DNA of 64,000 bases from Epiperipatus broadwayi. Lineage: Eukaryota; Onychophora; Udeonychophora; Euonychophora; Peripatidae. Below are positions 11,870 through 24,949 of the stretch, in pieces (within the stretch, counting starts at the first letter, position 1; each line of letters begins with the position of its first letter). The DNA is taken from NCBI GenBank assembly GCA_028023455.1, contig JAQFVV010006197.1:14879254-14943253 (forward strand), written 5' to 3'. The notes below the pieces were generated by a model that did not search any database, was not told the origin of the DNA, and saw only the letters and a list, made by a program, of their open reading frames with translations. The position numbers and the translations under genes were made by a program.

Positions 11870-12920
11870 TTTTTACGAAAACGCCTCAAAATCGACAAAT
11901 AAAAATGCCTAAGGCAATATATGTACAGCAAATAAAGCGAAAACTACAAATTATAAAAAAATGCAAGAAAATGCTAAAAAATTCAAATAATAAAACATAA
12001 AAACCATGAAAATTCCATTACAAGCTATACTGCATGCATACCTATAAATAAACAGTTCCAAAGATCATAGCTATATATGTCTAGAGGCAATTTATTTAAT
12101 AAATTATTGAAAGGACATTTTCTATAGTGGATAAATCAATATTCTGCAATAATTTCAGTTTTTACTAACCAAATGAGTTCATATCTGGTCTAAAAATTTG
12201 CAATAGTTTTAAAACTTAACAAATATCACCTACTCATATTTAAAGTTATACAAAGCAATTAGATATTTCTCTAAAAATATAAATGAATCAGTAAAATGAA
12301 TATATAATCAAAATAATCATCTGAATTCACTATCAATATTAAAAAGGTAATTAAACTATTCCTCTATTTATTTGCAATATTATTGTTATCACATAAAAGA
12401 AAACTATCAATTGAATACTGAAAATATAAGATTAATTCTTAAAAGACATATGTGTTCCATTCAATTGTTAAAATAAATGTTTTATTTTACTTTAAATAAG
12501 ATGATGAATGATTCAAAACTTTAACTTTGAGTCTGCAATTTAATAAAGCTATATCATTTTTTAGATTTATATACTGTATTACCTTTAATGCATTAAAAAT
12601 ATGTAAAGTGATTTTGATAAAAAATATAGTTGCCATTATTGCTATAACACTTAAGACTCATCATTCTAGAACTTCTACTTTTAAAGTCTTTACATTAAAA
12701 GGATACCTAAATAACTGATATCAGTCACTTAAATGTAACAAATTAAAGGCAATATTAATACTATATATTCAGAGAAAATATTGGAAAATACTTGATATTA
12801 AGGTTGTATTCAATATTTTCAATGTTTTCTCTAAATAAACAATATAATATTAGCAGTGTCCTAAATTTAAAAAGAGATATATGCTTATGTGGTTGCAATA
12901 GAAGGATTTAATAAATACAT
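11870..12920. other. AT-rich non-coding DNA, nothing recognised
   Basis: Short chance frames only; no repeat or RNA signal noticed. Confidence 0.6.
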
Positions 12921-12924
12921 TTTA

Positions 12925-13290
12925 GCAATGTTTATATATGGATCTGGCACCTGAACATTTAATAAAAAACAATCTAGATACTGTGAACCACAAAATAAAA
13001 TATGGAAAAATGCATGTTAAGATTAAAGAGGAGACTATGAAAGCAAAATACATAGATGAGAAAACAGTTATCAATGCCATCATTAAAAAAATTAAGAGTG
13101 TGAAATGAAGTTTGGTTGAACATATCACTAAAAGAAATGATAGAAGACCAACTGAAAAGTTTAAACTAATGAAAGACTTAAGAAGACTCTATATATGAAA
13201 TGTATGAATAAGACAGTTAACTGAAATGATGTAGAAGAAAAAAGTAATGGATTGGAAGAAAAACTGGAATACTTGAAGAAACTTTCATCC
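12925..13290 (+). pseudogene. LINE reverse transcriptase C-terminal remnant
   Basis: In shifting plus-strand frames the sequence resembles the region downstream of the RT catalytic core of jockey/RTE-type LINEs: YGSGT-TFNKKQSRY near 12935-12980 (family pattern LYGSETWTL), NISLKEMIEDQLKSLN near 13105-13165, and IRQLTEMM with KKVMDWKKNW near 13205-13270 (family pattern RWVDDI...DW). Stops occur throughout. This is a weak, pattern-level match to an old insertion. Confidence 0.4.
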
Positions 13291-13299
13291 TACAGTGCT

Positions 13300-16200
13300 T
13301 TGATAATGTTTAAAATGATGAAGACTATTTATAGAGCACTACATTAGTTCTACTTTTCTGCCAAGTAAAAAGTATCTAATCATTCTCTATAATAATACAA
13401 TTATTGTCAGAAAACAAGTTAGGAATATTTTTTTTTTTCTAATGAACTGAACAACAGGCTTATTAATATCACATACATACTACTTAAACAAATTCCATCC
13501 TTTAATCTCTCGCCTCCCTCTTATTTTAATATAAATATAATAAAGATCAATTAGCACAATTTTATGGATATAAATATATTTCTAAAAAATTGCAATAGTT
13601 GTAGAGAAAACCATACACATTTTAAAACTTTTCCAAGAAAATCTGCAATTCTTTTGATTACAAAAGTTTGTTTAAACATCATTAAACAACCATTTCAAAA
13701 TATAAGCTTATGAAATCTATTTATTTCATAGGTTTAATATTATTTTTCACTCCATATATTATTATCCACAAATTATCAAAAACTTAAGGTGTTTCCAATT
13801 AGTAAATAGTCTCTTTTGTAGTTTGCCCAATCACTGAACTTCATTTCATTTGTCTGGAGAAGATAAAAGTGAGGATGCATGTTTTTATTAAAAGTGCTGT
13901 CTGAGAAAGAGGATTTCTTTTGTTTTAGGTAACTCAAGAACTGACTTAGTTTGACCCATAACACATCTTTAAGAGAAATCCATAATCAGTAACATACTTG
14001 CTGGAATAACAAATTAGCAATTTTAATGTTTGTTAAGTAGCTGAATCGTAGCATGAATAGTAATTGCTTCCAAAAAAAAAAAATTCTAATTTCTCACAAA
14101 TATGTGTATTCTTTTAACTTTAGAGGGTATTATCTATCTAACAATATGTACTTACAAATGACTATGTAAAATCAATTTCATTACATTCTGACTTTTAATT
14201 ATAACAAAATACCAATCACTGCTTTGAATGTATCTACATACTCTTGTAATAATTTATTCATATTTGGGCAAACATTCAAAGACAAAATTATTCACATATA
14301 CAATATTTTATTTCCAAAAATTTTATTCTGAGCTATTTGCCCCCCCCCCCCATCCTCATTTTTATTATTCTATCAATGTTGATGCAATCATACTATCCAA
14401 GAAGGAACAAAAGCTTTATTTCACTGAATTTTTTAAAATCGGATATAAGAATATAAATGCTTATAAAATGAACATAGATATCATTATGTAAAACAATTTT
14501 TAATATCATATATCTTTCACAATCAAGGAATTCCATAAAAATCATCATATTAAGTTAGATTTCACAGAAAATCCAACACCATGCAGTCATTTTCATTTGA
14601 TAAATCATACTGCCAAAAAACTTATAGGCATCTACTTGTTCAAATAAACTTCTTTCTTTTGCAAGGCAAGTATCATTATGAATGATTAAGCAGCTCATTA
14701 GATATATGCACCATTTATATTTTATTCTAAAAGTACATACATACAAAAAAAAAAAATCACATTCCACTTATATTTAGAAAAAAATCTAAAATAAATATTT
14801 TTATTCTCTATTTTTCTATCATTACAAACAATATTATAATTACTATTAAAATAAACATTCTGATTCTTTTACATTCATAGGGCAAAAAAATCCTTAAAAA
14901 AATTTGTCAAAGCATATAGTCATTTGCTAAGTAAACTGCTTCCAGGTCAAAATGACACACTGGCATAATAAATTATATCCAAAAAATAATGAGAGTTTTA
15001 AAAAGAACCAATAAAAAAATTTCTGCTGTATTTTAAAATTTTGAGTAAATAACACAGATCCAGAACAATCAAATTCTGAATATTTTTTAAAATGTTATAG
15101 TAATGAATAAGATTAAATGCTAACATTAAAAAAAAACCCCACAATACTAAGGATAGGTGTAGTTTAATAAAGATTACAAATAAATCAAGTCAGGTGTCAC
15201 ATGACCAAATTTAAACAGGCTAGTAGCAGAAACCGGTCTGGGATTGAGGATATTCTGCAAAGCTTGTTAAGAGCTTATTTGGGAGCTCTTTATAAAACAT
15301 TTTTAATAGGGATTCTATATCTCCAAAATCTTTTATAGCAGTTTTATATGCAATTTTGAGCACTAAAATAGAAAGTAAAAATAAATGAGAAATTACTTCA
15401 ATCATTTGAATTTTTAAAATAACATAATTGTTGTTGTCAAAAAATAATGTTTCAAAGAAAGCAAAAATATTATAATAGCAATAAAGTCATCATTAATAAT
15501 AATTATTTGCAAATTGAATATATGATTGTTATATAAATGATAGCTTTTCAAACCAATCTACAAAACAAAAATATGTCCAAATACATCATATGCTGATCCT
15601 AAAATTTGTTTATATGACATCTTGTATAGTGTTGTCAACTTCATGGTAAATTTTCTTTCTCAAACACTTCAACAATTTGTTTAACTGCAGTTTTCTATTG
15701 TAGTATATTTTCAGATATATATTATCTCAATGAAAGTAATGAAAATGGCAGCTCTTTAAAATGTCTTAGAAATACTTATATAAAATGGGTCTATTTCCAT
15801 CACAAAAAAACATGCTCAAGTTTATCATAAAATAGAAGTTTGTTGCTATTCATGTACTTCACTTACACATTCTACTGAAAATGAGTTGTTATAATAGTAG
15901 GTTAAATACATCATAATCAGCAAACTGAATAACATACTAATTGATTTTTTGATATTGCGATAATATTTTCACAATTAATATTCAATCACTCCTTCCCCCA
16001 CTGTCTTATATTAAAATAATAAGGAATCCATGACTCACTTCCATATAATAAATTTGGCAGAAAACATCAGTTCTATATAGAACTAATTTGGTTTAAGTTG
16101 TTATAATATTATGACTTAACATTTTTTTTAATTTATTAAATGCAGCAGTAGCACACTAAAATCTACTACATTCATCACAAATTAGAAGTCCATCTTTCTA

Positions 16201-18079
16201 TCTAAAAAGCAACCAAGATATTTAAACAATATATACATTTTTTATTTTTTGCTTAAATCAATTCAAATTAAAAATTCCCTCATCAAATCTTTATTACATT
16301 TTGATGCATGATTTTTATGAAATCATCTACAATTTGTTCTAAGAACATAAAAAATAAAAAAGTTGGAATTAGCACAATTTTCTGTTCAAAATCAGTTTTT
16401 ATTTCAATACTTCTGACTTTAAACCATCAATAAAGCTTGTGTGAGCAAGTCGAAACATTGGAATTTTTAAACTAAATCTTACATAGGTGAACCTGCAAAA
16501 CATGTTTTTTATATCTGCAACCCATGAAAACATTCGTATGAACATCTGCTAATGTCAAACAATGTAACAAATCTTTTTCAATTAATTGAATGTCTTGAGT
16601 AAACCAACAAAAAGCATTACATGCATCATAATTTATGTTTTCTAACTTTTTTAATTTGCATAGCAATAAAAACCATTAATACAATGCTTTCTGATTCTTT
16701 AAAATTAAACTGAATCTCTGATAACCTTCATAAAGATCAGTAAATAGAAAGTATACTGGATGAAATTGATCATAGGTATAGAGTGTGTGTGTGTGTAGAA
16801 AGAAATAAACATGCCTAGGTGTCTAAATTTTTTTTTTTTAAATGAGTTATGCCAATGCATATATATGAATCCAAGTTAAATACTTAATAGAAGAGCAATA
16901 TAAAAAATGCAGATTACACAGAAAGCATACAAGATGTATACTGAGATTACAAGAAAGGATTAAAAAGAAATCAATGTAAGAGGGATTACTAAAATTACTG
17001 AGAATTAAAAAGACCAAAATATGGCTGAATAGTATTAAAAGTGAAGTGATGGATAATTGAAGTCTTTAACAGGATTCCAAGCGATTTTAAATGAATGATA
17101 TATGGATGAAATAAGAAAGTTTATTGAACTTATATGAAAAAAAAACGATGGATAAGTAATACTAAAATAAATTTGAAGATCTTTTTTTCAATGGAGATTA
17201 AAAGTATACATATGAATTCAAAATAAAAGAGATTTACTTATTGCCAGCTCATACTTTAAATATATATTTTGAATATGATTCATAAACATATTTTATAAAT
17301 CGGTTAAAGTTGGAGAAAAATGTAGAATATATATAAATTAAAATTTGCACTACAGATTGTATGTATTTTTTTTTAAAAATCATTTATTTCTTAAATAACT
17401 ATTATTTAAATGTATATCAGACTAAAAAATAATAAAAACCTTCATACCTGATTTAAATTTCAATTTGAAGAACATTACTAAATCTATAGTAGTAAAATTA
17501 CATTATTATGTATTTAAGCTAATAGAATACGGATAATTAAACATTTTGTAATATTTTTATCTTATGCTGATAGCATAAAAAAATAAAAAACTACAAATAT
17601 GATATCACTTATGATTGTGCATTATTATATCTGTATATTTTTAAAATTAAAATACTGAATATATAGAGTTGTTATCATAAAATACTGCTTAGATTAAATG
17701 TTTTAGACTAATTTTGTAAATGGACTAATATTATAACTGGAAAATTTTAAAGCATCTAGATCAGTATAGTAACTGGTAACATTACAATAATTTATTTAAT
17801 ATTCGAATTATAATTCTTAAGTCTACTATTCATACTGAAATTCATATCAGTTTCATTTTCTTTCTTATAATAATCCCTTCTTTCTCCAATTATTGTCTTC
17901 CATTTACTATTTGCTTTTATTACTTTTTTTAATATTATGTTTATGATATTTATTGCCATATCAAGTTTGAGTGAAACAGAGGATAAACAAGAAAAAGAAA
18001 TAATTTTAATCTATTTTAGAAATAAATTATTTTCTTAATTAAATACTATTAATAATATTATATTGAAAAAAATACTTAC
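13300..18079 (-). other. Intronic DNA with several unexplained exon-like frames
   Basis: This lies downstream of the 18080-18143 exon on the gene's strand. Most is AT-rich noise. Three minus-strand frames stand out. 16483-16640 includes DACNAFCWFTQDIQLIEKDL and ADVHTNVFMGCRYKKH and ends at a GTAAGA donor. 15220-15362 opens after a fine acceptor (TTTACTTTCTATTTTAG) and reads AIKDFGDIESLLKMFYKELP before a stop at 15220. 13776-13974 opens after TTTCTCTTAAAG and reads DVLWVKLSQFLSYLKQKKSS. A fourth, 14558-14680, reads RSLFEQVDAYKFFGSMIYQM. None matches PTPN3/4 as far as I can tell, and I cannot name them. Confidence 0.3.
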
Positions 18080-18143
18080 CCCTTCCCTCCTAAGTTGAAT
18101 AAAAAACTGCTTCCTTTTGAAGGAAATTTTTACAATTTTAGCC
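18080..18143 (-). CDS. PTPN4: FERM-domain tyrosine phosphatase (PTPN3/PTPN4 type), exon of the FERM C-lobe
   Basis: This 64-base exon on the minus strand is bounded by a clean acceptor (ATTTTTTAATTAG then G) and a consensus donor (GGG then GTAAGT). Its first base completes the Trp codon split by the donor of the 36161-36249 exon, and it then encodes AKIVKISFKRKQFFIQLRRE plus Gly, ending in phase 0. The series W-x-KI-KISFK-KQFFIQLR is the PH-like F3 lobe of FERM domains and matches PTPN4/PTPN3 (fly Ptpmeg) better than band 4.1, FARP or EPB41L5 as I know them. FERM domains of this family direct the phosphatase to membranes and the cortical cytoskeleton. The next exon, which should carry the conserved region before EHHTFF, was not found between here and base 1. 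PTPN3 and PTPN4 cannot be told apart on this much sequence. Confidence 0.9.
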
Positions 18144-18418
18144 CTAATTAAAAAATATAGATATATGTAAAAAAAAAAAAAAAAATCAAACAAATAAAAA
18201 ATAAGTATTGTTTGTAACCGTTTATGTTTTTATATTATATATATAAATAATTGTGTATATCAAATTATATAAAAATAATTATGTATAAATATAATTAGAA
18301 CATACTCATAAACATTTTATTTTATTATCAATTAAACAGAATACACTATGAAAAAATAATTATATCATTTGGTTATCATAAAATTTATCACAATCACTTT
18401 TTTTTCATATGTCATAGC

Positions 18419-18509
18419 ATCGGCCAGGAGGCGAACCCACAACCGTCTTCAACCAACTACTTGCTTGCAAGGCAGCTGCGATGACCTCTCAGCTAACAAC
18501 ACTTGACAT
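18419..18509 (-). repeat. tRNA-like sequence, probably a tRNA-derived SINE head or tRNA pseudogene
   Basis: On the minus strand, TAGCTGAGAGG (18495-18485) matches a polymerase III box A and GGGTTCGCCTCC (18438-18427) matches box B. Between them CTTGCAA lies in an anticodon-loop-like position flanked by TGC and GCA, which would give anticodon UGC. The box spacing is about 13 bases longer than in an ordinary tRNA and the acceptor ends do not pair. I therefore favour a tRNA-derived SINE or pseudogene over a working tRNA. Confidence 0.5.
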
Positions 18510-18739
18510 TTATCATATAAAAATAATGATTTTTTTAAAAATTTTCCGACATACACTTTCTTGATTTAACAGAGATTAATATTTTCTATAAAAATGGTTT
18601 TCACTGCAGTATTTATTGCCCATCAGAAATGGGAACTGATATAGTACACATACTTACTATACTCCAATTTTATTTTAGTTTCTGCTTTTAAACACTGTGT
18701 GGAGCTTCTAAAACCACGCTAGGCTAAGGAAAGTAGTTT

Positions 18740-19160
18740 ATTATTTAAGGCTCGAACCGGATCTTTAGCAACAAGAGTATATACATGTAAATGGAAAACC
18801 ATGGATAATTTAGTGTGCAAATTGTGTAAGGAAGGTATAGAAAATATTAGGCACCTGTTGATTGAATGTAAATGCTTGAAAGCAGAAAGGGTACAGATAA
18901 TGAAGTTATGGGAGAATAGACATGAACAAAGTGACTATACAGAAAGTGAGTTATTAGTTTTTATGTTGGGTTTGCAAAGAGATAAGGGGGATTTAGATAT
19001 AAAGGCCATAGAGTTGACAAAGATTATGTTGTGGAAATGGGATGGGGCAAAATATGGGGAGATTTGAGAATAAAATGGCTAACAGATTTATCTGGGCATA
19101 ATTGCTGAGATATTCTTGACTTCGTTTAAGGAGAAGCCAAATACATCACATCACAACTAA
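18740..19160 (+). pseudogene. LINE 3' end: C-terminal zinc-knuckle region and 3' UTR
   Basis: The plus strand reads ARTGSLATRVYTCKWKTMDN and then CKLCKEGIENIRHLLIECKC. This is the Cys-X2-Cys ... His-X4-Cys module found at the end of many LINE ORF2 proteins (family pattern: R-TG-L ... C-C ... E---HLL-EC). The frame ends in a stop at 19067 after LWKWDGAKYGEI. About 90 bases of less AT-rich 3' UTR follow. Only the last fraction of the element is present, as expected from 5' truncation during target-primed reverse transcription. It may be the missing C-terminus type of the LINE at 1190-5870, but the two do not overlap so this cannot be tested here. Confidence 0.7.
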
Positions 19161-19169
19161 GTAATAAAT

Positions 19170-21180
19170 TGAAGATTCAGAATACTTTTGTGATGCATAT
19201 TTAAAAATATAAATAATGGAACCTAGATTCTTATTTGTATTTTTACAATATTTATCAGTATTTAACTATAGTAGCTTTCTTCTGATAATTTTTTATAAAG
19301 TAATCTAAAAACGTAAATAGTTTGCAAAATTGAACAGGTTTGTATGTAGTTCATTGTTGAAAAATAAAATATTTTCCAATGACACGAATAGTTTTTTAAG
19401 AAGTTTTTACAAAGTTATCTCAAAATAAATGTATCTGTATTGTAGATAATAAAATATGTTTATTGAACATTTATATGTGTCACTGCGAAATGAAACATTT
19501 TCTAAGTAACAAGATATTAGCTAGACCATTAGTAACCATCAAGAGCATTCTACTGATCTGGTGAAAGGAGTAAACAACCAGACATTCATGGGTTGAAAAT
19601 AAATTTTGAAGATGACCACCACATCCTCCGAACTATTAGCCTTATCTGGATCACATATGCTGTGCTAACAATAAAATGGTGATGAATTAGAAGCTTTTTC
19701 TAGCTTTTCTTTGAAACATTTGCTTTATTTATTGTCAGTAATCAAAATAAAATAAATAAGTAAATTTCATCCTTTTTTAAAAACATTTTTGGATGCTAAT
19801 CTAATTCATTGTTTAATGGTATTTATTGATTAAGTAATAAATTTTCTTTGATAGGAAAAAGATAATTTACAATGGTTTTCATCCTTTATTAATATATTTA
19901 ATAAAACTTGACATTTATGATTGACTTTTATTTTTGTGTCCATTTCAAAAGACAAAAATTTTTTTTTAAAAAGAAATATGTATTTCACAATTAATAAGAA
20001 GATTTATCATATATATATAAAATTCACAATGAATTTGTTGATTAATATGATACCATTTTATGAGGAATCAATTTTCTCTGAAAATGTTCAATTTATGAAT
20101 GAGTTATGCCAGTATGGGTTCAGTAGTTCCACAAAATGTCAAAAAGCAAAAACTAAAAGAAAAATCAAATATTAATATGACAACTATATCAGTATCCAGA
20201 AATGAATCAATGTAGTTAAGAAAAAAGTGTAAACAATGACTCATCCATCAATGATATGCTTTAACCCATCTATTCAACCTTGTGTTACCATTATTTCTAT
20301 GCAATATTCAAATCAAAAATCAGTGGTAGTAAATGTTATACTTGTGAGGTGCAACACCACATCATGATAGACACTGGAGTGTTAAAAAATATTGACTTCT
20401 GAAATGATTTATCTTACTATGATTTTGAATTTTTGATTATAATCCTTTATAATGCCTAGTACTTCTTTTTTTCAAAGAACATTAATTTTTCAACATAGGG
20501 ACTACTATAGATTACATTGTCTCATTTTTAGAAAAACGACCATTATTCTTAAGACCACAGATCTTTAGTCTGGAAGTTTGGGTAATGATATTTAATTAAT
20601 CAAACATAACAATTTCTTCAAATAAAGTAACTTCTGTATTACATGATTATATTACCAGGCAAGTGTTTCCAATCTCGGTATTTCAAAGTTTTATAAAGTA
20701 CAGTCAATCTTCTTCCAAATCAAGTTACACTTATGTCTCTTCTAATCTAGCATACTGCCTTAAATAAGATGACTATTTCACTCATAGTCAATTATGTAAA
20801 CTCTGTTTCACTCAAAGAAACTAGTAATTCAAATCCCAAATTAAATATTGGTTAAAAATGAAGGCATAGTCATAAACTAATCACAAAAATATGTTAGAAT
20901 TGATATCTAATTTCCAATAGAAAATCACTTTATATAATTAACCATATAAAACAAAGGGTAGTTTATCAATGACTATTAGCTAATGAAGTCATATAATACT
21001 TCATATTTAAATCATTAGTTTGAATTTGATAATATAAATGAATACTAACACATGACCATGAATAAAATAAAAAATTCTACTTTTCCTTTTTGCTTTTTTT
21101 CATTCAAATTTTTTATAACAGTAATAAAAAAAATAAAATGATCATTATCATTATATTATAATGAGTTATAATATATATAT
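19170..21180. other. AT-rich intronic DNA with a small less AT-rich patch
   Basis: Nothing coding was recognised. Bases 19545-19680 are less AT-rich (around GACCACCACATCCTCC) and may be the end of an unidentified repeat. Confidence 0.5.
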
Positions 21181-21186
21181 ATATAT

Positions 21187-21223
21187 TGCAACAGGGCAGG
21201 TATAATCAAACCCTGTTGCAATA
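21187..21223. repeat. Perfect 11-bp inverted repeat at the end of a (TA)n run
   Basis: TTGCAACAGGG and CCCTGTTGCAA flank 13 bases. The left side abuts a (TA)n tract. A similar layout occurs at 31201, where GTGACGAC and GTCGTC face each other beside a (TA)n tract. It could be a minimal non-autonomous element or a relic of paired termini. Confidence 0.6.
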
Positions 21224-21827
21224 ATTAGACAAATACGTATTCGTATACTTAACGCATTATTAAATATATATATATTTTGTTACTAACATATTATTAAAAA
21301 ATATGTATTACTTTACTAACAAAATTAAAATTTACAGTTTGATGTACAATAAATGGTCATTTGCGCGGTCGTATTTGAATTGATTTAGTTATTTTAATTA
21401 AAAAGAACTCATAGAAGAGGTATGGGGAGTTATACACTTGCTCTGATTTTTTTCTCTCTTTTGCCAAACCCAGCTATACACATCGCTATGTATAAGTGTG
21501 AGTGCACTTTTGAACCATAAAAATGAAAATTCACAAAATAAAAAATATTTTGTTTGATAAACTTCTTAAATATATACATATTAAGTCAACAAAAGAACTT
21601 TAAATGTCAAGATGGAAGACTAATTTTGCAGAACAATGGAAGTAATTATTATAAAAATCGTGGAATGTCTAATACTAATTAAAGATAATTGGAAAGAAAT
21701 AGGTGTAAAAAGCTTTTGTGATACATTCCAACAAAGGCATATGGAATGTGAATGGAAATATAATTAAAAAAAAAGAGTGAAAAGAAAGATAAGTTTGATA
21801 ATTAAAGAAAAATTAAAATTATTATAG

Positions 21828-22007
21828 GAGTATAAGTTTGGAGGTAGAAGAAAGCGGACGATCAACGTGATATACATTTTGATAAAATATGGTCAGGCTG
21901 GGGTAGAGGCTTCAACGTGCGGAGGGTCCGAGTTCTTTGCCCCCGAATGTATAGCAGCTGCCGATAGCGGAGAAGGGACATCAAGCCCGGAGAATTCGCC
22001 TCAATAA
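21828..22007 (+). other. Possible 3' terminal exon: GC-rich 59-codon frame with AATAAA just downstream
   Basis: Directly after ATTATAG, the plus strand is open for 59 codons and includes YGQAGVEASTCGGSEFFAPE and CIAAADSGEGTSSPENSPQ before a TAA at 22005-22007. Local base composition is near 50% GC, unlike the surroundings. AATAAATAAATAAA follows at 22040-22053, immediately before the foldback element. The acceptor has no pyrimidine tract, and the minus strand is also open over much of this interval, so coding status is uncertain. It lies antisense to the host gene. Confidence 0.25.
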
Positions 22008-22184
22008 GCAACAATATTGAATCGCCAGAAGAGAAAGAAAATAAATAAATAAACAGTTTGGTGTTGATTTAGTATGCGCTCACGGCCGCCATTTTGAATT
22101 ACAAGAACCACCCAAACCATGCTGAAACATTCAACCGATAAATGACATCGATCAAAATGGCCATTTTCGTAGGTAAAAAAAAAC

Positions 22185-22480
22185 CAAAAATCGGAATTTT
22201 CATATAAAAAAAAAAAACCAATCACATGACTAAAATATTATAACACAAAAATCGCAATTTTCATAAAAAAAACACCAAAATCGGAATTTGTCATAAAAAA
22301 AAAACCCAATCACGTGACTAAAATATTATAACACAGAAATCGCAATTTTCATAAAAAAAAAAAAAAAAATTTGTCAAAAAAAAAAACTATAACGTTTAAA
22401 ATATATAAAATTTTTAAAAAAACAAAATCGGAATTTGTCATAAAAAAAAAAAAAACCCCAACATGAAAAAAAAATGATTA
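22185..22480 (-). repeat. Foldback left arm: about 84-bp minisatellite units
   Basis: Units contain, on the minus strand, TATTTTAGTCACGTGATTGG, a T-run, ATGACAAATTCCGATTTTG, a T-run, and ATGAAAATTGCGATTTCTGT. About three units are visible, some degraded. They are the inverted counterparts of the units at 24950-25290. Confidence 0.75.
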
Positions 22481-23839
22481 AAATATTAAAACACAAAATC
22501 GTATATGCCAAAAGATTATAACTTTAAAAAAAAATATTCAGTATTAAACATTACTCATCCTAATCAAAATATATAAAATTAATAATTTAAAATATTTTAA
22601 TAAAAAAAATTAAAAATTAAAAAAAAAAAATAATAAAAAAATTAAAAAAAAATAATAAAAAATTTTTAATATATAATTTTTTTTTTACCAATTATAAAAA
22701 AAAAAACAATAAAAAAAAAAGGTGAAAACATTTAAAAAATTTAAAATTTAAAATCATATTTCAGTTTATTAAACCATTTACTCATCCTAATCAAAATGAT
22801 GACTTAAAATTAATAGATTTAAAATACTATAGCCAAAAGATTATAACTAAAAATCGGAATAAAAATAATGATGCAAGAAAGATCGGTGATTGCTATTTAA
22901 ATTTTAGTTTGCGAGTTTATCAAACATATATGAACTAAAGCATATGAATTTTTAAACAGAAAAAGTGAAGGAAAAATTGAGAAAAAATATTAATTAAAAA
23001 CCCACATATTAAATTATAACTTCTACTTACCAGAAATTCTTGTTTTGTCCCACATAGAAACTGTTTGAATTTTGTCTCCTATTGTCAAAATGGAGTCTAC
23101 TCTTGATCACGTGAGATCCACACAGGCTGGAGAAATCTATAATTTGCATTGATACGTCGAACTCTTGAAATCGAGACAAATCTCGGGCACCCAAATCTCT
23201 ACTTATTTACATGCAAGTGATTTTTACCATCAAAAAATGAACACAGAAACATGTTTAAAGAAAATAAATACATTTTATTATTAATTACAAATATTTACTT
23301 TAAAATTCTTTAGGTTTTTAAAAATCTTTGTTTTGTTTAATTACTTTAAAATATGTAAATTTTATATATTTAAAGAAATAGAAATAAAAACTCAGCATTG
23401 TTGACATGTGATAATAAAATGTATTTATTTTCTTTAAACGTTTCTGTGTTCATTTTTTGATGGTAAAAATCACTTGCATGTAAATAAGTAGAGATTTGGG
23501 TGCACCAAGATTCGTCTCGATTTCAAGAGTTCGATGTATCAATGCAAATTATAGATTTCTCCAGCCTGTGTGGATCTCATGAGATCAAGAGTAGACTCCA
23601 TTTTGACATTAAGAGATGAAATTCAGACAGTATCTATGTGGGACAAAGCAAGAATTTCTGGTATGTAGAAGTTATAATTAAACATGTGGGTTTTTAATTA
23701 ATATTTTTTCTCAATTTTTCCTTCACTTTTTCTGTATAAAAATTCATATGCTTTAGTTCATATATGTTTGATAAACTCACAAACTAAAATTTAAACTAGC
23801 AATCACCGATCTTTCTTACATCATTATTTTTAGCATTCC

Positions 23840-24935
23840 GATTTTATAAGTTATAATCTTTTGGCATATAGTATTTTAAATCTATTAATTTTAAGTCATC
23901 ATTTTGATTAGGATGAGTAAATGGTTTAATAAACTGAAATATGATTTTTTTAAAAATATTGATGTAGATAACGTGTATTCAAGATGTTTGCCACCTTTTT
24001 TGTCTCGTGATTCCATTTTTATAACTGGATGAAAATATAATTATGGCTTAAAATCTTTTCATCATTATTTTTTAACATTTTTAGCATTCCGATTTTATAA
24101 GTTATAATCTTTTGGCATATAGTATTTTAAATCTATTAATTTTAAGTTATCATTTTGATTAGGATGAGTAAATGGTTTAATAAACTGAAATATGGTTTTT
24201 TTAAAAAAAAAGTTTAAATCTATCAATTTTAAGTCATCATTTTGATTAGGATGAGTAAATGGTTTAATAAACTGAAATATGATTTTGATTAGGATGAGTA
24301 AATGATTTAATAAACTGAAATATGATTTTTTTAAAAAGATTGATGTAGATAACGTGTATTCAAGATGTTTGCCGCCTTTTTTGTCTCGTGATTCCATTTT
24401 TATAACTGGATGAAAATATAATTATGGCTTAAAATCTTTTCATCACTATTTTTTAACATTTTTAGCATTCCTATTTTATAAGTTATAATCTTTTGGCATA
24501 TAGTATTTTAAATCTATTAATTTTAAGTTATCATTTTGATTAGGATGAGTAAATGGTTTAATACACTGAAATATGTTTTTTTTTTTTAAAAAAGTTTAAA
24601 TCTATCAATTTTAAGTCATCATTTTGATTAGGATGAGTAAATGGTTTAATAAACTAAAATATGATTTTTTTAAAAAGATTGATGTAGATGTAGATAACGT
24701 GTATTCAAGATGTTTGCCGCCTTTTTTGTCTTGTGATTCCATTTTTAAAAATATAATTATGGCTTAAAATCTTTTCATCATTATTTTTTAACATTTTTAG
24801 CATTCCAATTTTATAAGTTATAATCTTTTGGCATATAGTATTTTAAATCTATTAATTTTAAGTCATCATTTGATTAGGATGAGTAAATGGTTTAATAAAC
24901 TGAAATGATTTTTTTTTTAAAGTTATAATCTTTTG
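23840..24935 (+). repeat. Foldback right arm: three large tandem units of about 340-380 bp
   Basis: The marker GATGTAGATAACGTGTATTC recurs near 23961, 24341 and 24687. Each copy is followed by a common block that includes AAGATGTTTGCC, GATTCCATTTTTA, GGCATATAGTATTTTAAATC and GATTAGGATGAGTAAATGG. The left arm has a single shortened version, so the expansion happened in the right arm only. Confidence 0.85.
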
Positions 24936-24949
24936 GCATGTGTTTTAAT

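Noticed and set aside
18419-18509. Functional tRNA-Ala(UGC)
   Set aside because: Acceptor ends do not pair, the anticodon stem has mismatches and box spacing is too long.
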